A stretch of 64,000 bases of DNA from Oasisia sp. SBJ-2009 (GCA_964017155.1 OZ024857.1:32841542-32905541); one strand, 5' to 3'. Numbered from the stretch's first letter, positions 22,041 to 34,961 are shown. Notes: generated by a model not told the origin, from the letters alone. Translations and numbers: made by a program.

Positions 22041-23362
22041 AGTGGGGAGGTTGTGTGGAGTGGGGAGGTTGGGTGGAGGGCGGAGGTTGGGTGGAGTGGG
22101 GAGGATGGGTTGAAGTTGGGAGGTTGGGTGGAGTGGTGTCGTTGGGTGGAGTGCGTAGGTTGGGAGGAGTGGGGAGGTTGGGTGGAGTTGGGAGGTTGGA
22201 TGGCGTGGGGAGGTTCGGTGGAGTGCGGAGGTTGGGTGGAGCGCGGAAGTTGCGTGGAGTACAGAAGTTGGGTGGTGTGCGGAAGTTGGGTGGAGTGCGG
22301 AAGTTGGCTGGAGTGCTGAGTTTGGGTTGAGTGCAGAAGTTGGGTGGAGTGCGGATGTTGGGTGGAGTGCGGAAGTTGTTTGGAGTGCGGAGATTGGGTG
22401 GAATGCGGAGGTTGGATGGAGTGCGAAGGTTGGGTGAAGTGGGGAGGTTGGGTGGAGTGGGGAGGTTGGGTGAAGTGGGGAGGTTGGGTGGAGTGAGGAG
22501 GTTTGGTGAAGTTGGGAGGTTGGGTGAAGTGGTGAGGTTGGGTGAAGTGGGGAGGTTGGGTGGAGAGGGGAGTTTGGTGGGGGTGGGGAGGTTGGGTGGA
22601 GTGGAGTGGGGAGATTGGGTGGAGTGGGGAGGTTGGGTGAAGAGGGGAGGTTGGGTGAAGTGGGGAGGTTGGGTGAAGTGGGGAGGTTGCGTGGAGTGAG
22701 GAAGTTGGGTGGAGTGGGAAGGTTGGGTGGAGTGCGGAAGTTGTGTGGAGTGCGGAGGTTGAGTGGAGTGCGGAGGTTCGATGGAGTGCGGAAGTTGGGT
22801 GGAGTGCGGAGGTTGGGTTGAGTGCGGAAGTTGGTTCGAGTGCGGAGGTTGTTTGGAATGCGGAGGTTTGGTGAAGTGGGGAGGTTGGGTGAAGTGTGGA
22901 GGTTGGGTTGAGTGCGAACTTTGGTTGGAGTGCGGACGTTGGGTGGAGTGGGGAGGTTGGGTGAAGTAGGGAGGTTGGGTGAAGTGGGGAGGTTGGGTGG
23001 AGTGGGGAGGTTGGGTGGAGTGGGGAGTTTGGGTGGAGTGGGGAGGTTGGGTGATGTGGGGAGGTTGGGTGAAGTGGGGAGGTTGGGCGGAGTGGGGAGG
23101 ATGGGTGAAGTGGGGAGGTTGGGTGAAGTGGGGAGGTTGGGTGGAGAGTGGAGGTTGGGTGGAGTGGGGAGGTTCGGTGGAGTGGGGAGGTTGGGTGCTC
23201 TGGGGAGGTACGGTGAAGTGGGGAGGTTGGGTGCAGTGAAGAGGTTGTTTGGGGTGGGGAGATTGGGTGGAGTGGGGAGGTTCGGTGAAGTGGGGAGGTT
23301 GGGTGGAGTGGGGAGGTTGGGTGGAGTGCGGAAGTTGTGTGGAGTGCGGAGGTTGGGTGGAG
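20280..23362 (+). repeat. HOR D, copy 1 (3,083 bp)
   Basis: The period of 3,083 bp is 171 monomers plus 5 bp; the remainder is the net effect of several small phase shifts, the largest being the 5-bp insertion in segment T. The copy starts after GTGGAGTT at 20279, overlaps the end of super-HOR C copy 2, includes segment T, and ends in HOR A-type units. Confidence 0.92.
22057..22821 (+). repeat. Segment T: GGTTGAAGTTGG-marked block with 5-bp insertion unit
   Basis: This segment of about 765 bp has two phase shifts. One is a 1-bp insertion in GGATGGGTTGAAG near 22104. The other is a repeated GTGGA at 22596-22605, giving a 23-bp unit. Near-identical copies lie at 25140-25904 and 31809-32573, the last with GTCGGGAG instead of GTGGGGAG after the insertion. 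A diverged relative spans about 40600-41140 and keeps the same duplicated GTGGA at 41055-41064. The shared insertion is a good sign of common descent across the left and right halves of the window. Confidence 0.85.
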
Positions 23363-26300
23363 TTCGGAGGTTGGATGGAGTGCGGAAGTTCGGTGGAGTG
23401 CGGAAGTTGGGTGTAGTACGGAAGTTGGGTGGAGTGCGGAGGTTGGGTGGAGTGCGGAAGTTGGTTCGAGTGCGGAGGTTGGGTGGCGTGCGGAGGTTGG
23501 TTGGAAGGCGGAGGTTTGGTGAAGTGGGGAGGTTGGGTGGAGTTGGGAGGTTGGGTGAAGTGTGGAGGTTGGGTTGAGTGCGAACTTTGGGTGGAGTACG
23601 GAGGTTGGGTGGAGTGGGGAGGTTGGGTGAAGTAGGAAGTTTGGGTGAAATGGGGAGGTTAGGTGGAGTGGGGAGGTTGGGTGGAGTGGGTAGTTTGGGT
23701 GGAGTGGGGAGGTTGGGTGACGTGGGGAGGTTGGGTGAAGCGGGGAGGTTGGGTGGAGTGGGGAGGTTGTGTCAAGTGGGGAGGTTGGGTGGAGTGAGGA
23801 GGTTGGGTGGAGTGGGGAATTTGAGTGGAGTGGGGAGGTTGGGTGATTTGGGGAGGTTGGGTGCAGTGGGGAGGTTGGGTGAAGTGGGGAGGTTGGGTGA
23901 AATGGGGAGGTTGGGTTGAGTGGGAAGGTTATTTGAAGTGGGGAAGTTGTGTGGAGTGCGGAGGTTGGGTGGAGTGCGGAGGTTGGGTGAAGTGGGGAGG
24001 TTGGGTGGAGTGGGGAGGTTTGGTGGAGTGGGGAGTTTGGGTGGAGTGGGGAGGTTGGGTGATGTGGGGAGGTTGGGTGAAGTGGGGAGGTTGGGTGGAG
24101 TGGGGAGGATGGGTGAAGTGGGGAGGTTGGGTGAAGTGGGGAGGTTGGGTGGAGAGTGGAGGTTGGGTGGAGTGGGGAGGTTCGGTGGAGTGAGGAGGTT
24201 GGGTGCTCTGGGGAGGTAGGGTGAAGTGAGGAGGTTGGGTGGAGTGATGTATTGGGTGGAGTGGGGAGTTTGAGTGGAGTGGGGAGGTTGGGTGATTTGG
24301 GGAGGTTGGGTGGAGTGGGCAGGTTGGGTGATGTGGGGAGGTTGGGTGAAGTGGGGAGGTTGGGCGAAGTGGGGACGTTAGGTTGAGTGGGGAGGTTGTA
24401 TGAAGTGGGGAAGTTGTGTGGAGTGCGGAGGTTGGGTGGAGTGCGGAGGTTGCATGGAGTGCGGAAGTTGGGTGGAGTGCGGAAGTTGGGTGGAGTGCGG
24501 AGGTTGGGTGAAATGGGGAGGTTGGGTGGAGTGGTGTGGTTGGTTGGAGTGCGTAGGTTGGGAGGAGTGGGGACGTTGGGTGGAGTGCTGATGTTGGGTG
24601 GTGTTCGGAGGTTGGGTGGAGTGCGGAGGTTGGGTGGAGCGCGGAAGTTGCGTGGAGTACGGAAGTTGAGTGGTGTGCGGAAGTTGGGTGGAGTGCGGAA
24701 GTTGGGTGGAGTGCGGAAGTTGGGTGGAGTGCGGAGGTTGGGTGGAGTGCAGAGGTTGCATGGAGTGCGGAAGTTGGGTGGAGTGGGGAGGTTGGGTGAA
24801 GTAGGGAGGTTGGGTGAAGTGGGGAGGTTGGGTTGGGTGTGGAGGTTGGGTGGAGTGGGGAGGTTGGGTGGAGTGAGGAGGATGGGTGGAGAGGGGAATT
24901 TTAGTGGAGTGGTGAGGTTGGGTGATTTGGGGAGGTTGGGTGCAGTGGGGAGGTTGGGTGATGAGGGGAGGTTAGGTGAAGTGGGGAGGTTGGGTGAAAT
25001 TGGGAGGTTGGGTTGAGTTGGGAGGTTGCATGGAGTGCAGAATTTGGGTGGAGTGCGGAGGTTGCATGGAGTGCGGAAATTGGGTGGAGTGCAGAAGTTG
25101 GGTGAAGTGCGGAGGTTGGGTGAAGTGGGGAGGTTGTGTGGAGTGGGGAGGTTGGGTGGAGGGCGGAGGTTGGGTGGAGTGGGGAGGATGGGTTGAAGTT
25201 GGGAGGTTGGGTGGAGTGGTGTCGTTGGGTGGAGTGCGTAGGTTGGGAGGAGTGGGGAGGTTGGGTGGAGTTGGGAGGTTGGATGGCGTGGGGAGGTTCG
25301 GTGGAGTGCGGAGGTTGGGTGGAGCGCGGAAGTTGCGTGGAGTACAGAAGTTGGGTGGTGTGCGGAAGTTGGGTGGAGTGCGGAAGTTGGCTGGAGTGCT
25401 GAGTTTGGGTTGAGTGCAGAAGTTGGGTGGAGTGCGGATGTTGGGTGGAGTGCGGAAGTTGTTTGGAGTGCGGAGATTGGGTGGAATGCGGAGGTTGGAT
25501 GGAGTGCGAAGGTTGGGTGAAGTGGGGAGGTTGGGTGGAGTGGGGAGGTTGGGTGAAGTGGGGAGGTTGGGTGGAGTGAGGAGGTTTGGTGAAGTTGGGA
25601 GGTTGGGTGAAGTGGTGAGGTTGGGTGAAGTGGGGAGGTTGGGTGGAGAGGGGAGTTTGGTGGGGGTGGGGAGGTTGGGTGGAGTGGAGTGGGGAGATTG
25701 GGTGGAGTGGGGAGGTTGGGTGAAGAGGGGAGGTTGGGTGAAGTGGGGAGGTTGGGTGAAGTGGGGAGGTTGCGTGGAGTGAGGAAGTTGGGTGGAGTGG
25801 GAAGGTTGGGTGGAGTGCGGAAGTTGTGTGGAGTGCGGAGGTTGAGTGGAGTGCGGAGGTTCGATGGAGTGCGGAAGTTGGGTGGAGTGCGGAGGTTGGG
25901 TTGAGTGCGGAAGTTGGTTCGAGTGCGGAGGTTGTTTGGAATGCGGAGGTTTGGTGAAGTGGGGAGGTTGGGTGAAGTGTGGAGGTTGGGTTGAGTGCGA
26001 ACTTTGGTTGGAGTGCGGACGTTGGGTGGAGTGGGGAGGTTGGGTGAAGTAGGGAGGTTGGGTGAAGTGGGGAGGTTGGGTGGAGTGGGGAGGTTGGGTG
26101 GAGTGGGGAGTTTGGGTGGAGTGGGGAGGTTGGGTGATGTGGGGAGGTTGGGTGAAGTGGGGAGGTTGGGCGGAGTGGGGAGGATGGGTGAAGTGGGGAG
26201 GTTGGGTGAAGTGGGGAGGTTGGGTGGAGAGTGGAGGTTGGGTGGAGTGGGGAGGTTCGGTGGAGTGGGGAGGTTGGGTGCTCTGGGGAGGTACGGTGAA

Positions 26301-26445
26301 GTGGGGAGGTTGGGTGCAGTGATGAGGTTGTTTGGGGTGGGGAGATTGGGTGGAGTGGGGAGGTTCGGTGAAGTGGGGAGGTTGGGTGGAGTGGGGAGGT
26401 TGGGTGGAGTGCGGAAGTTGTGTGGAGTGCGGAGGTTGGGTGGAG
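23363..26445 (+). repeat. HOR D, copy 2 (3,083 bp)
   Basis: This is the tandem copy of 20280-23362, and identity continues to 26681. I see only a few differences, such as GTGAAGAGG at about 23239 versus GTGATGAGG at about 26322, GGACGTT at about 24376 versus GGAGGTT at 21293, and GGTGAAGTGCGG at about 25104 versus GGTGGAGTGCGG. Confidence 0.92.
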
Positions 26446-29400
26446 TTCGGAGGTTGGATGGAGTGCGGAAGTTCGGTGGAGTGCGGAAGTTGGGTGTAGT
26501 ACGGAAGTTGGGTGGAGTGCGGAGGTTGGGTGGAGTGCGGAAGTTGGTTCGAGTGCGGAGGTTGGGTGGCGTGCGGAGGTTGGTTGGAAGGCGGAGGTTT
26601 GGTGAAGTGGGGAGGTTGGGTGGAGTTGGGAGGTTGGGTGAAGTGTGGAGGTTGGGTTGAGTGCGAACTTTGGGTGGAGTATGGAGGTTGGGTGGAGTGG
26701 GGAGGTTGGGTGAAGTAGGAAGTTTGGGTGAAATGGGGAGGTTAGGTGGAGTGGGGAGGTTGGGTGGAGTGGGTAGTTTGGGTGGAATGGGGAGGTTGGG
26801 TGATGTGGGGAGGTTGGGTGAAGTGGGGAGGTTGGGTGGAGTGGGGAGGTTGTGTGAAGTGGGGAGGTTGGGTGGAGTGAGGAGGTTGGGTGGAGTGGGG
26901 AATTTGAGTGGAGTGGGGAGGTTGGGTGATTTGGGGAGGTTGGGTGCAGTGGGGAAGTTGGGTGATGTGGGGAGGTTGGGTGAAGTGGGGAGGTTGGGTG
27001 AAATGGGGAGGTTGGGTTGAGTGGGAAGGTTATTTGAAGTGGGGAAGTTGTGTGGAGTGCGGAGTGGAGAGGTGGAGTGGTGTGGTTGGGTGGAGTGCGG
27101 AGGTAGGGTGAAGTGGGGAGGTTGGGTGGAGTGGGGAGGTTGAGTGGAGTGAGGAGGTTGGGTGGAGTGGGGAGTTTGAGTGGAGTGAGGAGGTTGGGTG
27201 ATTTCGGGAGGTTGGGTGCAGTGCGGAGGTTGGGTGATGTGGAGAGGTTGGGTTGAGTGGGGAGGTTGTATGAAGTGGAGAAGTTGTGTGGAGTGCAGAG
27301 GTTTATGTGGAGTGCGGATGTTGCATGGAGTGCGGAAGTTGGGTGGAGTGCGGAAGTTGGGTGGAGTGCGGAGGTTGGGTGAAGTGGGGAGGTTGGGTGG
27401 AGTGGGGAGGTTGGGTGGAGGGCGGAGGTTGGGTGGAGTGGTGTGGTTGGGTGGAGTGCGTAGGTTGGGAGGAGTGGGGAGGTTGGGTGGAGTTGGCAGG
27501 TTGGATGGCGTGGGGAGGTTCGGTGGTGTTCGGAGGTTGGGTGGGGCGCGGAGGTTGGGTGGAGCGCGGAAGTTGCGTGGAGTACGGAAGTTGGGTGGTG
27601 TGCGGAAGTTGGGTGGAGTGCGGAAGTTGGCTGGAGTGCTGAGTTTGGGTTGAGAGCAGAGGTTGGGCGGAGTGCGGAAGTTGGGTGGAGTGCGGATGTT
27701 GGGTGGAGTGCGGAAGTTGTTTGGAGTGCGGAGATTGGGTGGAATGCGGAGGTTGGATGGAGTGCGAAGGTTGGGTGAAGTGGGGAGGTTGGGTGGAGTG
27801 GGGAGGTTGGGTGAAGTGGGGAGGTTGGGTGGAGTGAAGAGATTTGGTGAAGTTGGGAGGTTGGGTGAAGTGGGGAGGATGGGTGAAGTGGGGAGGTTGG
27901 GTGAAGTGGGGAGGTTGCGTGGAGTGAGGAGGTTGGGTGGAGTGGGAAGGTTGGGTGGAGTGCGGAAGTTGTGTGGAGTGCGGAGGTTGGGTGGAGTGCG
28001 GAGGTTCGATGGAGTGCGGAAGTTGGGTGGAGTGCGGAAGTTGGGTGTAATGTGGAGGTTGGGTTGAGTGCGGAAGTTGGTTCGAGTGCGGAGGTTGGGT
28101 GGCGTGCGGAGGTTGGTTGGAATGCGGAGGTTTGGTGAAGTGGGGAGGTTGGGTGAAGTAGGGAGGTTGGGTGAAGTGGGGAGGTTGGGTGGAGTGGGGA
28201 GGTTTGGTGGAGTGGGGAGTTTGGGTGGAGTGGGGAGGTTGGGTGATGTGGGGAGGTTGGGTGAAGTGGGGAGGTTGGGTGGAGTGGGGAGGTTGGGTGG
28301 AGTGCGGAAGTTGTGTGGAGTGCGGAGGTTGGGTGGAGTGCGGAAGTTGGTTCGAGTGCGGAGGTTGGGTGGCGTGCGGAGATTGGTTGGAATGCGGAGG
28401 TTTGGTGAAGTGGGGATATTGGGTTGAGTTGGGAGGTTAGGTGAAGTGTGGAGGTTGGGTGGAGTGGGGAGGTTGGGTGAAGTGGGGAGGTTGGGTGGAG
28501 TGAGGAGGTTGGGTAGAGTGGGGAGGTTGGGTGAAGTAGAGAGGTTGGGTGAAGTGGAGAGGTTGGGTGGAGTGGGGAGGTTGGGTGAAGTGGGGAGGTT
28601 GGGTGGAGTGAGGAGGTTGGGTAGAGTGGGGAGGTTGGGTGAAGTGGGGAAGTTTGGTGCAGTGGGGAGGTTGGGTGAAGGGCGGAGGTTGGGTGTAGGG
28701 CGGAGGTTGGGTGGAGTGGGGAGGTTGCTTGGGGTGGGGAGATTGGGTGGAGTGGGGAGGTTCGGTGAAGTGGGGAGGTTGGGTGGAGTGGGGAGGTTGG
28801 GTGGAGTGCGGAAGTTGTGTGGAGTGCGGAGGTTGGGTGGAGTTCGGTGGTTGGATGGAGTGCGGAAGTTGGGTGGAGTGCGGAAGTTGGGTGTAGTACG
28901 GAAGTTGGGTGGAGTGCGGAGGTTGGGTGGAGTGCGGAATTTGGTTCGAGTGGGGAGGTTGGGTGGCGTGAGGAGGTTGGTTGGAAGGCGGAGGTTTGGT
29001 GAAGTGGGGAGGTTGGGTGGAGTTGGGAGGTTGGGTGAAGTGTGGAGGTTGGGTTGAGTGCGAACTTTGGGTGGAGTGCGGAGGTTGGGTGGAGTGGGGA
29101 GGTTGGGTGAAGTAGGAAGGTTGGGTGAAATGGGGAAGTTGGGTGCAGTGGGGAGGTTGGGTGGAGTGGGTTTTTAGGTGGAGTGGGGAGGTTGGGTGGA
29201 GTGGGGAGGTTGTGTGAAGTGGGGAAGTTGGGTGGAGTGGGAAGGTTGAGTGGAGTGAGGAGGTTGGGTGGAGTGGGGAGTTTGAGTGGAGTGAGGAGGT
29301 TGGGTGATTTCGGGAGGTTGGGTGGAGTGCGGAGGTTGGGTGAAGTGGGGAGGTTGGGTGGAGTGGGAAGGTTGAGTGGAGTGAGGAGGTTGGGTGGAGT

Positions 29401-30031
29401 GGGGAGTTTGAGTGGAGTGAGGAGGTTGGGTGATTTCGGGAGGTTGGGTGCAGTGGGGAGGTTGGGTGATGTGGAGAGGTTGGGTTGAGTGGGGAGGTTG
29501 TATGAAGTGGAGAAGTTGTGTGGAGTGCGGAGGTTTATGTGGATTGCGGAGGTTGCATGGAGTGCGGAAGTTGGGTGGAGTGCGGAAGTTGGGTGGAGTG
29601 CGGAGGTTGGGTGAAGTGGGGAGGTTGGGTGGAGTGGGAAGTTTGGGTGGAGGGCGGAGGTTGGGTGGAGTGGTGTGGTTGGGTGGAGTGGGGAGGTTGG
29701 GTGAAGTTGGGAGGTTGTGTGAAGTGGGGAGGTTGGGTGGAGTGGGGAGGTTGGGTGAAGTGGGGAGGTTGGGTGAAGTGGGGAGGTTGGATGGAGTGAG
29801 GAGGTTGGGTAGAGTGGGGAGGTTGGGTGAAGTGGGGAAGTTGGGTGGAGTGGGGAGGTTGGGTGAAGGGCGGAGGTTGGGTGGAGGGCGGAGGTTGGGT
29901 GGAGTGGGGAGGTTGCTTGGGGTGGGGAGATTGGGTGGAGTGGGGAGGTTCGGTGAAGTGGGGAGGTTGGGTGGAGTGGGGAGGTTGGGTGGAGTGCGGA
30001 AGTTGTGTGGAGTGCGGAGGTTGGGTGGAGT
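26446..30031 (+). repeat. HOR A plus C-type segment (about 3.6 kb)
   Basis: From about 26661 to 28300 this repeats HOR A (offset 23,474 from 3187-4826). From about 28446 to 30031 it repeats the C-specific part of 18730-20279, at offset 9,716 and then 9,752 bp. It does not have the 36-bp deletion of super-HOR C copy 2, so it resembles copy 1. It carries the T-rich unit at 29168-29178 and the 126-bp duplication at 29225-29440. Confidence 0.88.
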
Positions 30032-33000
30032 TTCGGAGGTTGGATGGAGTGCGGAAGTTCGGTGGAGTGCGGAAGTTAGGTGTAGTACGGAAGTTGGGTG
30101 GAGTGCGGAGGTTGGGTGGAGTGCGGAAGTTGGTTCGAGTGCGGAGGTTGGGTGGCGTGCGGAGGTTGGTTGGAAGGCGGAGGTTTGGTGAAGTGGGGAG
30201 GTTGGGTGGAGTTGGGAGGTTGGGTGAAGTGTGGAGGTTGGGTTGAGTGCGAACTTTGGGTGGAGTACGGAGGTTGGGTGGAGTGGGGAGGTTGGGTGAA
30301 GTAGGAAGTTTGGGTGAAATGGGGAGGTTAGGTGGAGTGGGGAGGTTGGGTGGAGTGGGTAGTTTGGGTGGAGTGGGGAGGTTGGGTGACGTGGGGAGGT
30401 TGGGTGAAGCGGGGAGGTTGGGTGGAGTGGGGAGGTTGTGTCAAGTGGGGAGGTTGGGTGGAGTGAGGAGGTTGGGTGGAGTGGGGAATTTGAGTGGAGT
30501 GGCGAGGTTGGGTGATTTGGGGAGGTTGGGTGCAGTGGGGAGGTTGGGTGAAGTGGCGAGGTTGGGTGAAATGGGGAGGTTGGATTGAGTGGGAAGGTTA
30601 TTTGAAGTGGGGAAGTTGTGTGGAGTGCGGAGGTTGGGTGGAGTGCGGAGGTTGGGTGAAGTGGGGAGGTTGGGTGGAGTGGGGAGGTTTGGTGGAGTGG
30701 GGAGTTTGGGTGGAGTGGGGAGGTTGGGTGATGTGGGGAGGTTGGGTGAAGTGGGGAGGTTGGGTGGAGTGGGGAGGATGGGTGAAGTGGGGAGGTTGGG
30801 TGAAGTGGGGAGGTTGGGTGGAGAGTGGAGGTTGGGTGGAGTGGGGAGGTTCGGTGGAGTGAGGAGGTTGGGTGCTCTGGGGAGGTAGGGTGAAGTGAGG
30901 AGGTTGGGTGGAGTGATGTATTGGGTGGAGTGGGGAGTTTGAGTGGAGTGGGGAGGTTGGGTGATTTGGGGAGGTTGGGTGGAGTGGGCAGGTTGGGTGA
31001 TGTGGGGAGGTTGGGTGAAGTGGGGAGGTTGGGCGAAGTGGGGAGGTTAGGTTGAGTGGGGAGGTTGTATGAAGTGGGGAAGTTGTGTGGAGTGCGGAGG
31101 TTGGGTGGAGTGCGGAGGTTGCATGGAGTGCGGAAGTTGGGTGGAGTGCGGAAGTTGGGTGGAGTGCGGAGGTTGGGTGAAATGGGGAGGTTGGGTGGAG
31201 TGGTGTGGTTGGTTGGAGTGCGTAGGTTGGGAGGAGTGGGGACGTTGGGTGGAGTGCTGATGTTGGGTGGTGTTCGGAGGTTGGGTGGAGTGCGGAGGTT
31301 GGGTGGAGCGCGGAAGTTGCGTGGAGTACGGAAGTTGAGTGGTGTGCGGAAGTTGGGTGGAGTGCGGAAGTTGGGTGGAGTGCGGAAGTTGGGTGGAGTG
31401 CGGAGGTTGGGTGGAGTGCAGAGGTTGCATGGAGTGCGGAAGTTGGGTGGAGTGGGGAGGTTGGGTGAAGTAGGGAGGTTGGGTGAAGTGGGGAGGTTGG
31501 GTTGGGTGTGGAGGTTGGGTGGAGTGGGGAGGTTGGGTGGAGTGAGGAGGATGGGTGGAGAGGGGAATTTTAGTGGAGTGGTGAGGTTGGGTGATTTGGG
31601 GAGGTTGGGTGCAGTGGGGAGGTTGGGTGATGAGGGGAGGTTAGGTGAAGTGGGGAGGTTGGGTGAAATTGGGAGGTTGGGTTGAGTTGGGAGGTTGCAT
31701 GGAGTGCAGAATTTGGGTGGAGTGCGGAGGTTGCATGGAGTGCGGAAATTGGGTGGAGTGCAGAAGTTGGGTGGAGTGCGGAGGTTGGGTGAAGTGGGGA
31801 GGTTGTGTGGAGTGGGGAGGTTGGGTGGAGGGCGGAGGTTGGGTGGAGTGGGGAGGATGGGTTGAAGTTGGGAGGTTGGGTGGAGTGGTGTCGTTGGGTG
31901 GAGTGCGTAGGTTGGGAGGAGTGGGGAGGTTGGGTGGAGTTGGGAGGTTGGATGGCGTGGGGAGGTTCGGTGGAGTGCGGAGGTTGGGTGGAGCGCGGAA
32001 GTTGCGTGGAGTACAGAAGTTGGGTGGTGTGCGGAAGTTGGGTGGAGTGCGGAAGTTGGCTGGAGTGCTGAGTTTGGGTTGAGTGCAGAAGTTGGGTGGA
32101 GTGCGGATGTTGGGTGGAGTGCGGAAGTTGTTTGGAGTGCGGAGATTGGGTGGAATGCGGAGGTTGGATGGAGTGCGAAGGTTGGGTGAAGTGGGGAGGT
32201 TGGGTGGAGTGGGGAGGTTGGGTGAAGTGGGGAGGTTGGGTGGAGTGAGGAGGTTTGGTGAAGTTGGGAGGTTGGGTGAAGTGGTGAGGTTGGGTGAAGT
32301 GGGGAGGTTGGGTGGAGAGGGGAGTTTGGTGGGGGTGGGGAGGTTGGGTGGAGTGGAGTCGGGAGATTGGGTGGAGTGGGGAGGTTGGGTGAAGAGGGGA
32401 GGTTGGGTGAAGTGGGGAGGTTGGGTGAAGTGGGGAGGTTGCGTGGAGTGAGGAAGTTGGGTGGAGTGGGAAGGTTGGGTGGAGTGCGGAAGTTGTGTGG
32501 AGTGCGGAGGTTGAGTGGAGTGCGGAGGTTCGATGGAGTGCGGAAGTTGGGTGGAGTGCGGAGGTTGGGTTGAGTGCGGAAGTTGGTTCGAGTGCGGAGG
32601 TTGTTTGGAATGCGGAGGTTTGGTGAAGTGGGGAGGTTGGGTGAAGTGTGGAGGTTGGGTTGAGTGCGAACTTTGGTTGGAGTGCGGACGTTGGGTGGAG
32701 TGGGGAGGTTGGGTGAAGTAGGGAGGTTGGGTGAAGTGGGGAGGTTGGGTGGAGTGGGGAGGTTGGGTGGAGTGGGGAGTTTGGGTGGAGTGGGGAGGTT
32801 GGGTGATGTGGGGAGGTTGGGTGAAGTGGGGAGGTTGGGCGGAGTGGGGAGGATGGGTGAAGTGGGGAGGTTGGGTGAAGTGGGGAGGTTGGGTGGAGAG
32901 TGGAGGTTGGGTGGAGTGGGGAGGTTCGGTGGAGTGGGGAGGTTGGGTGCTCTGGGGAGGTACGGTGAAGTGGGGAGGTTGGGTGCAGTGATGAGGTTGT

Positions 33001-34961
33001 TTGGGGTGGGGAGATTGGGTGGAGTGGGGAGGTTCGGTGAAGTGGGGAGGTTGGGTGGAGTGGGGAGGTTGGGTGGAGTGCGGAAGTTGTGTGGAGTGCG
33101 GAGGTTGGGTGGAGTTCGGAGGTTGGATGGAGTGCGGAAGTTCGGTGGAGTGCGGAAGTTGGGTGTAGTACGGAAGTTGGGTGGAGTGCGGAGGTTGGGT
33201 GGAGTGCGGAAGTTGGTTCGAGTGCGGAGGTTGGGTGGCGTGCGGAGGTTGGTTGGAAGGCGGAGGTTTGGTGAAGTGGGGAGGTTGGGTGGAGTTGGGA
33301 GGTTGGGTGAAGTGTGGAGGTTGGGTTGAGTGCGAACTTTGGGTGGAGTATGGAGGTTGGGTGGAGTGGGGAGGTTGGGTGAAGTAGGAAGTTTGGGTGA
33401 AATGGGGAGGTTAGGTGGAGTGGGGAGGTTGGGTGGAGTGGGTAGTTTGGGTGGAATGGGGAGGTTGGGTGATGTGGGGAGGTTGGGTGAAGTGGGGAGG
33501 TTGGGTGGAGTGGGGAGGTTGTGTGAAGTGGGGAGGTTGGGTGGAGTGAGGAGGTTGGGTGGAGTGGGGAATTTGAGTGGAGTGGGGAGGTTGGGTGATT
33601 TGGGGAGGTTGGGTGCAGTGGGGAGGTTGGGTGATGTGGGGAGGTTGGGTGAAGTGGGGAGGTTGGGTGAAATGGGGAGGTTGGGTTGAGTGGGAAGGTT
33701 ATTTGAAGTGGGGAAGTTGTGTGGAGTGCGGAGTGGAGAGGTGGAGTGGTGTGGTTGGGTGGAGTGCGGAGGTTGGGTGAAGTGGGGAGGTTGGGTGGAG
33801 TGGGGAGGTTGAGTGGAGTGAGGAGGTTGGGTGGAGTGGGGAGTTTGAGTGGAGTGAGGAGGTTGGGTGATTTCGGGAGGTTGGGTGCAGTGCGGAGGTT
33901 GGGTGATGTGGAGAGGTTGGGTTGAGTGGGGAGGTTGTATGAAGTGGAGAAGTTGTGTGGAGTGCAGAGGTTTATGTGGAGTGCGGATGTTGCATGGAGT
34001 GCGGAAGTTGGGTGGAGTGCGGAAGTTGGGTGGAGTGCGGAGGTTGGGTGAAGTGGGGAGGTTGGGTGGAGTGGGGAGGTTGGGTGGAGGGCGGAGGTTG
34101 GGTGGAGTGGTGTGGTTGGGTGGAGTGCGTAGGTTGGGAGGAGTGGGGAGGTTGGGTGGAGTTGGCAGGTTGGATGGCGTGGGGAGGTTCGGTGGTGTTC
34201 GGAGGTTGGGTGGAGCGCGGAGGTTGGGTGGAGCGCGGAAGTTGCGTGGAGTACGGAAGTTGGGTGGTGTGCGGAAGTTGGGTGGAGTGCGGAAGTTGGC
34301 TGGAGTGCTGAGTTTGGGTTGAGAGCAGAGGTTGGGCGGAGTGCGGAAGTTGGGTGGAGTGCGGATGTTGGGTGGAGTGCGGAAGTTGTTTGGAGTGCGG
34401 AGATTGGGTGGAATGCGGAGGTTGGATGGAGTGCGAAGGTTGGGTGAAGTGGGGAGGTTGGGTGGAGTGGGGAGGTTGGGTGAAGTGGGGAGGTTGGGTG
34501 GAGTGAAGAGATTTGGTGAAGTTGGGAGGTTGGGTGAAGTGGGGAGGATGGGTGAAGTGGGGAGGTTGGGTGAAGTGGGGAGGTTGCGTGGAGTGAGGAG
34601 GTTGGGTGGAGTGGGAAGGTTGGGTGGAGTGCGGAAGTTGTGTGGAGTGCGGAGGTTGGGTGGAGTGCGGAGGTTCGATGGAGTGCGGAAGTTGGGTGGA
34701 GTGCGGAAGTTGGGTGTAATGTGGAGGTTGGGTTGAGTGCGGAAGTTGGTTCGAGTGCGGAGGTTGGGTGGCGTGCGGAGGTTGGTTGGAATGCGGAGGT
34801 TTGGTGAAGTGGGGAGGTTGGGTGAAGTAGGGAGGTTGGGTGAAGTGGGGAGGTTGGGTGGAGTGGGGAGGTTTGGTGGAGTGGGGAGTTTGGGTGGAGT
34901 GGGGAGGTTGGGTGATGTGGGGAAGTTGGGTGAAGTGGGGAGGTTGGGTGGAGTGGGGAGG
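30032..34961 (+). repeat. 4,930-bp block repeating 23363-28292 (offset 6,669 bp)
   Basis: This block repeats HOR D copy 2 and the following HOR A material at a constant offset of 6,669 bp. It ends where the left copy continues GAGGTTGGG and this copy reads GAGGATGGG, at about 34962. It includes segment T at 31809-32573 and a full A-type stretch at 32664 to about 34900. Small differences include GGCGAGG units near 30500-30560 and GGGGAAGTTGG at about 34920. It is the last of the nearly identical long HORs. Confidence 0.92.
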
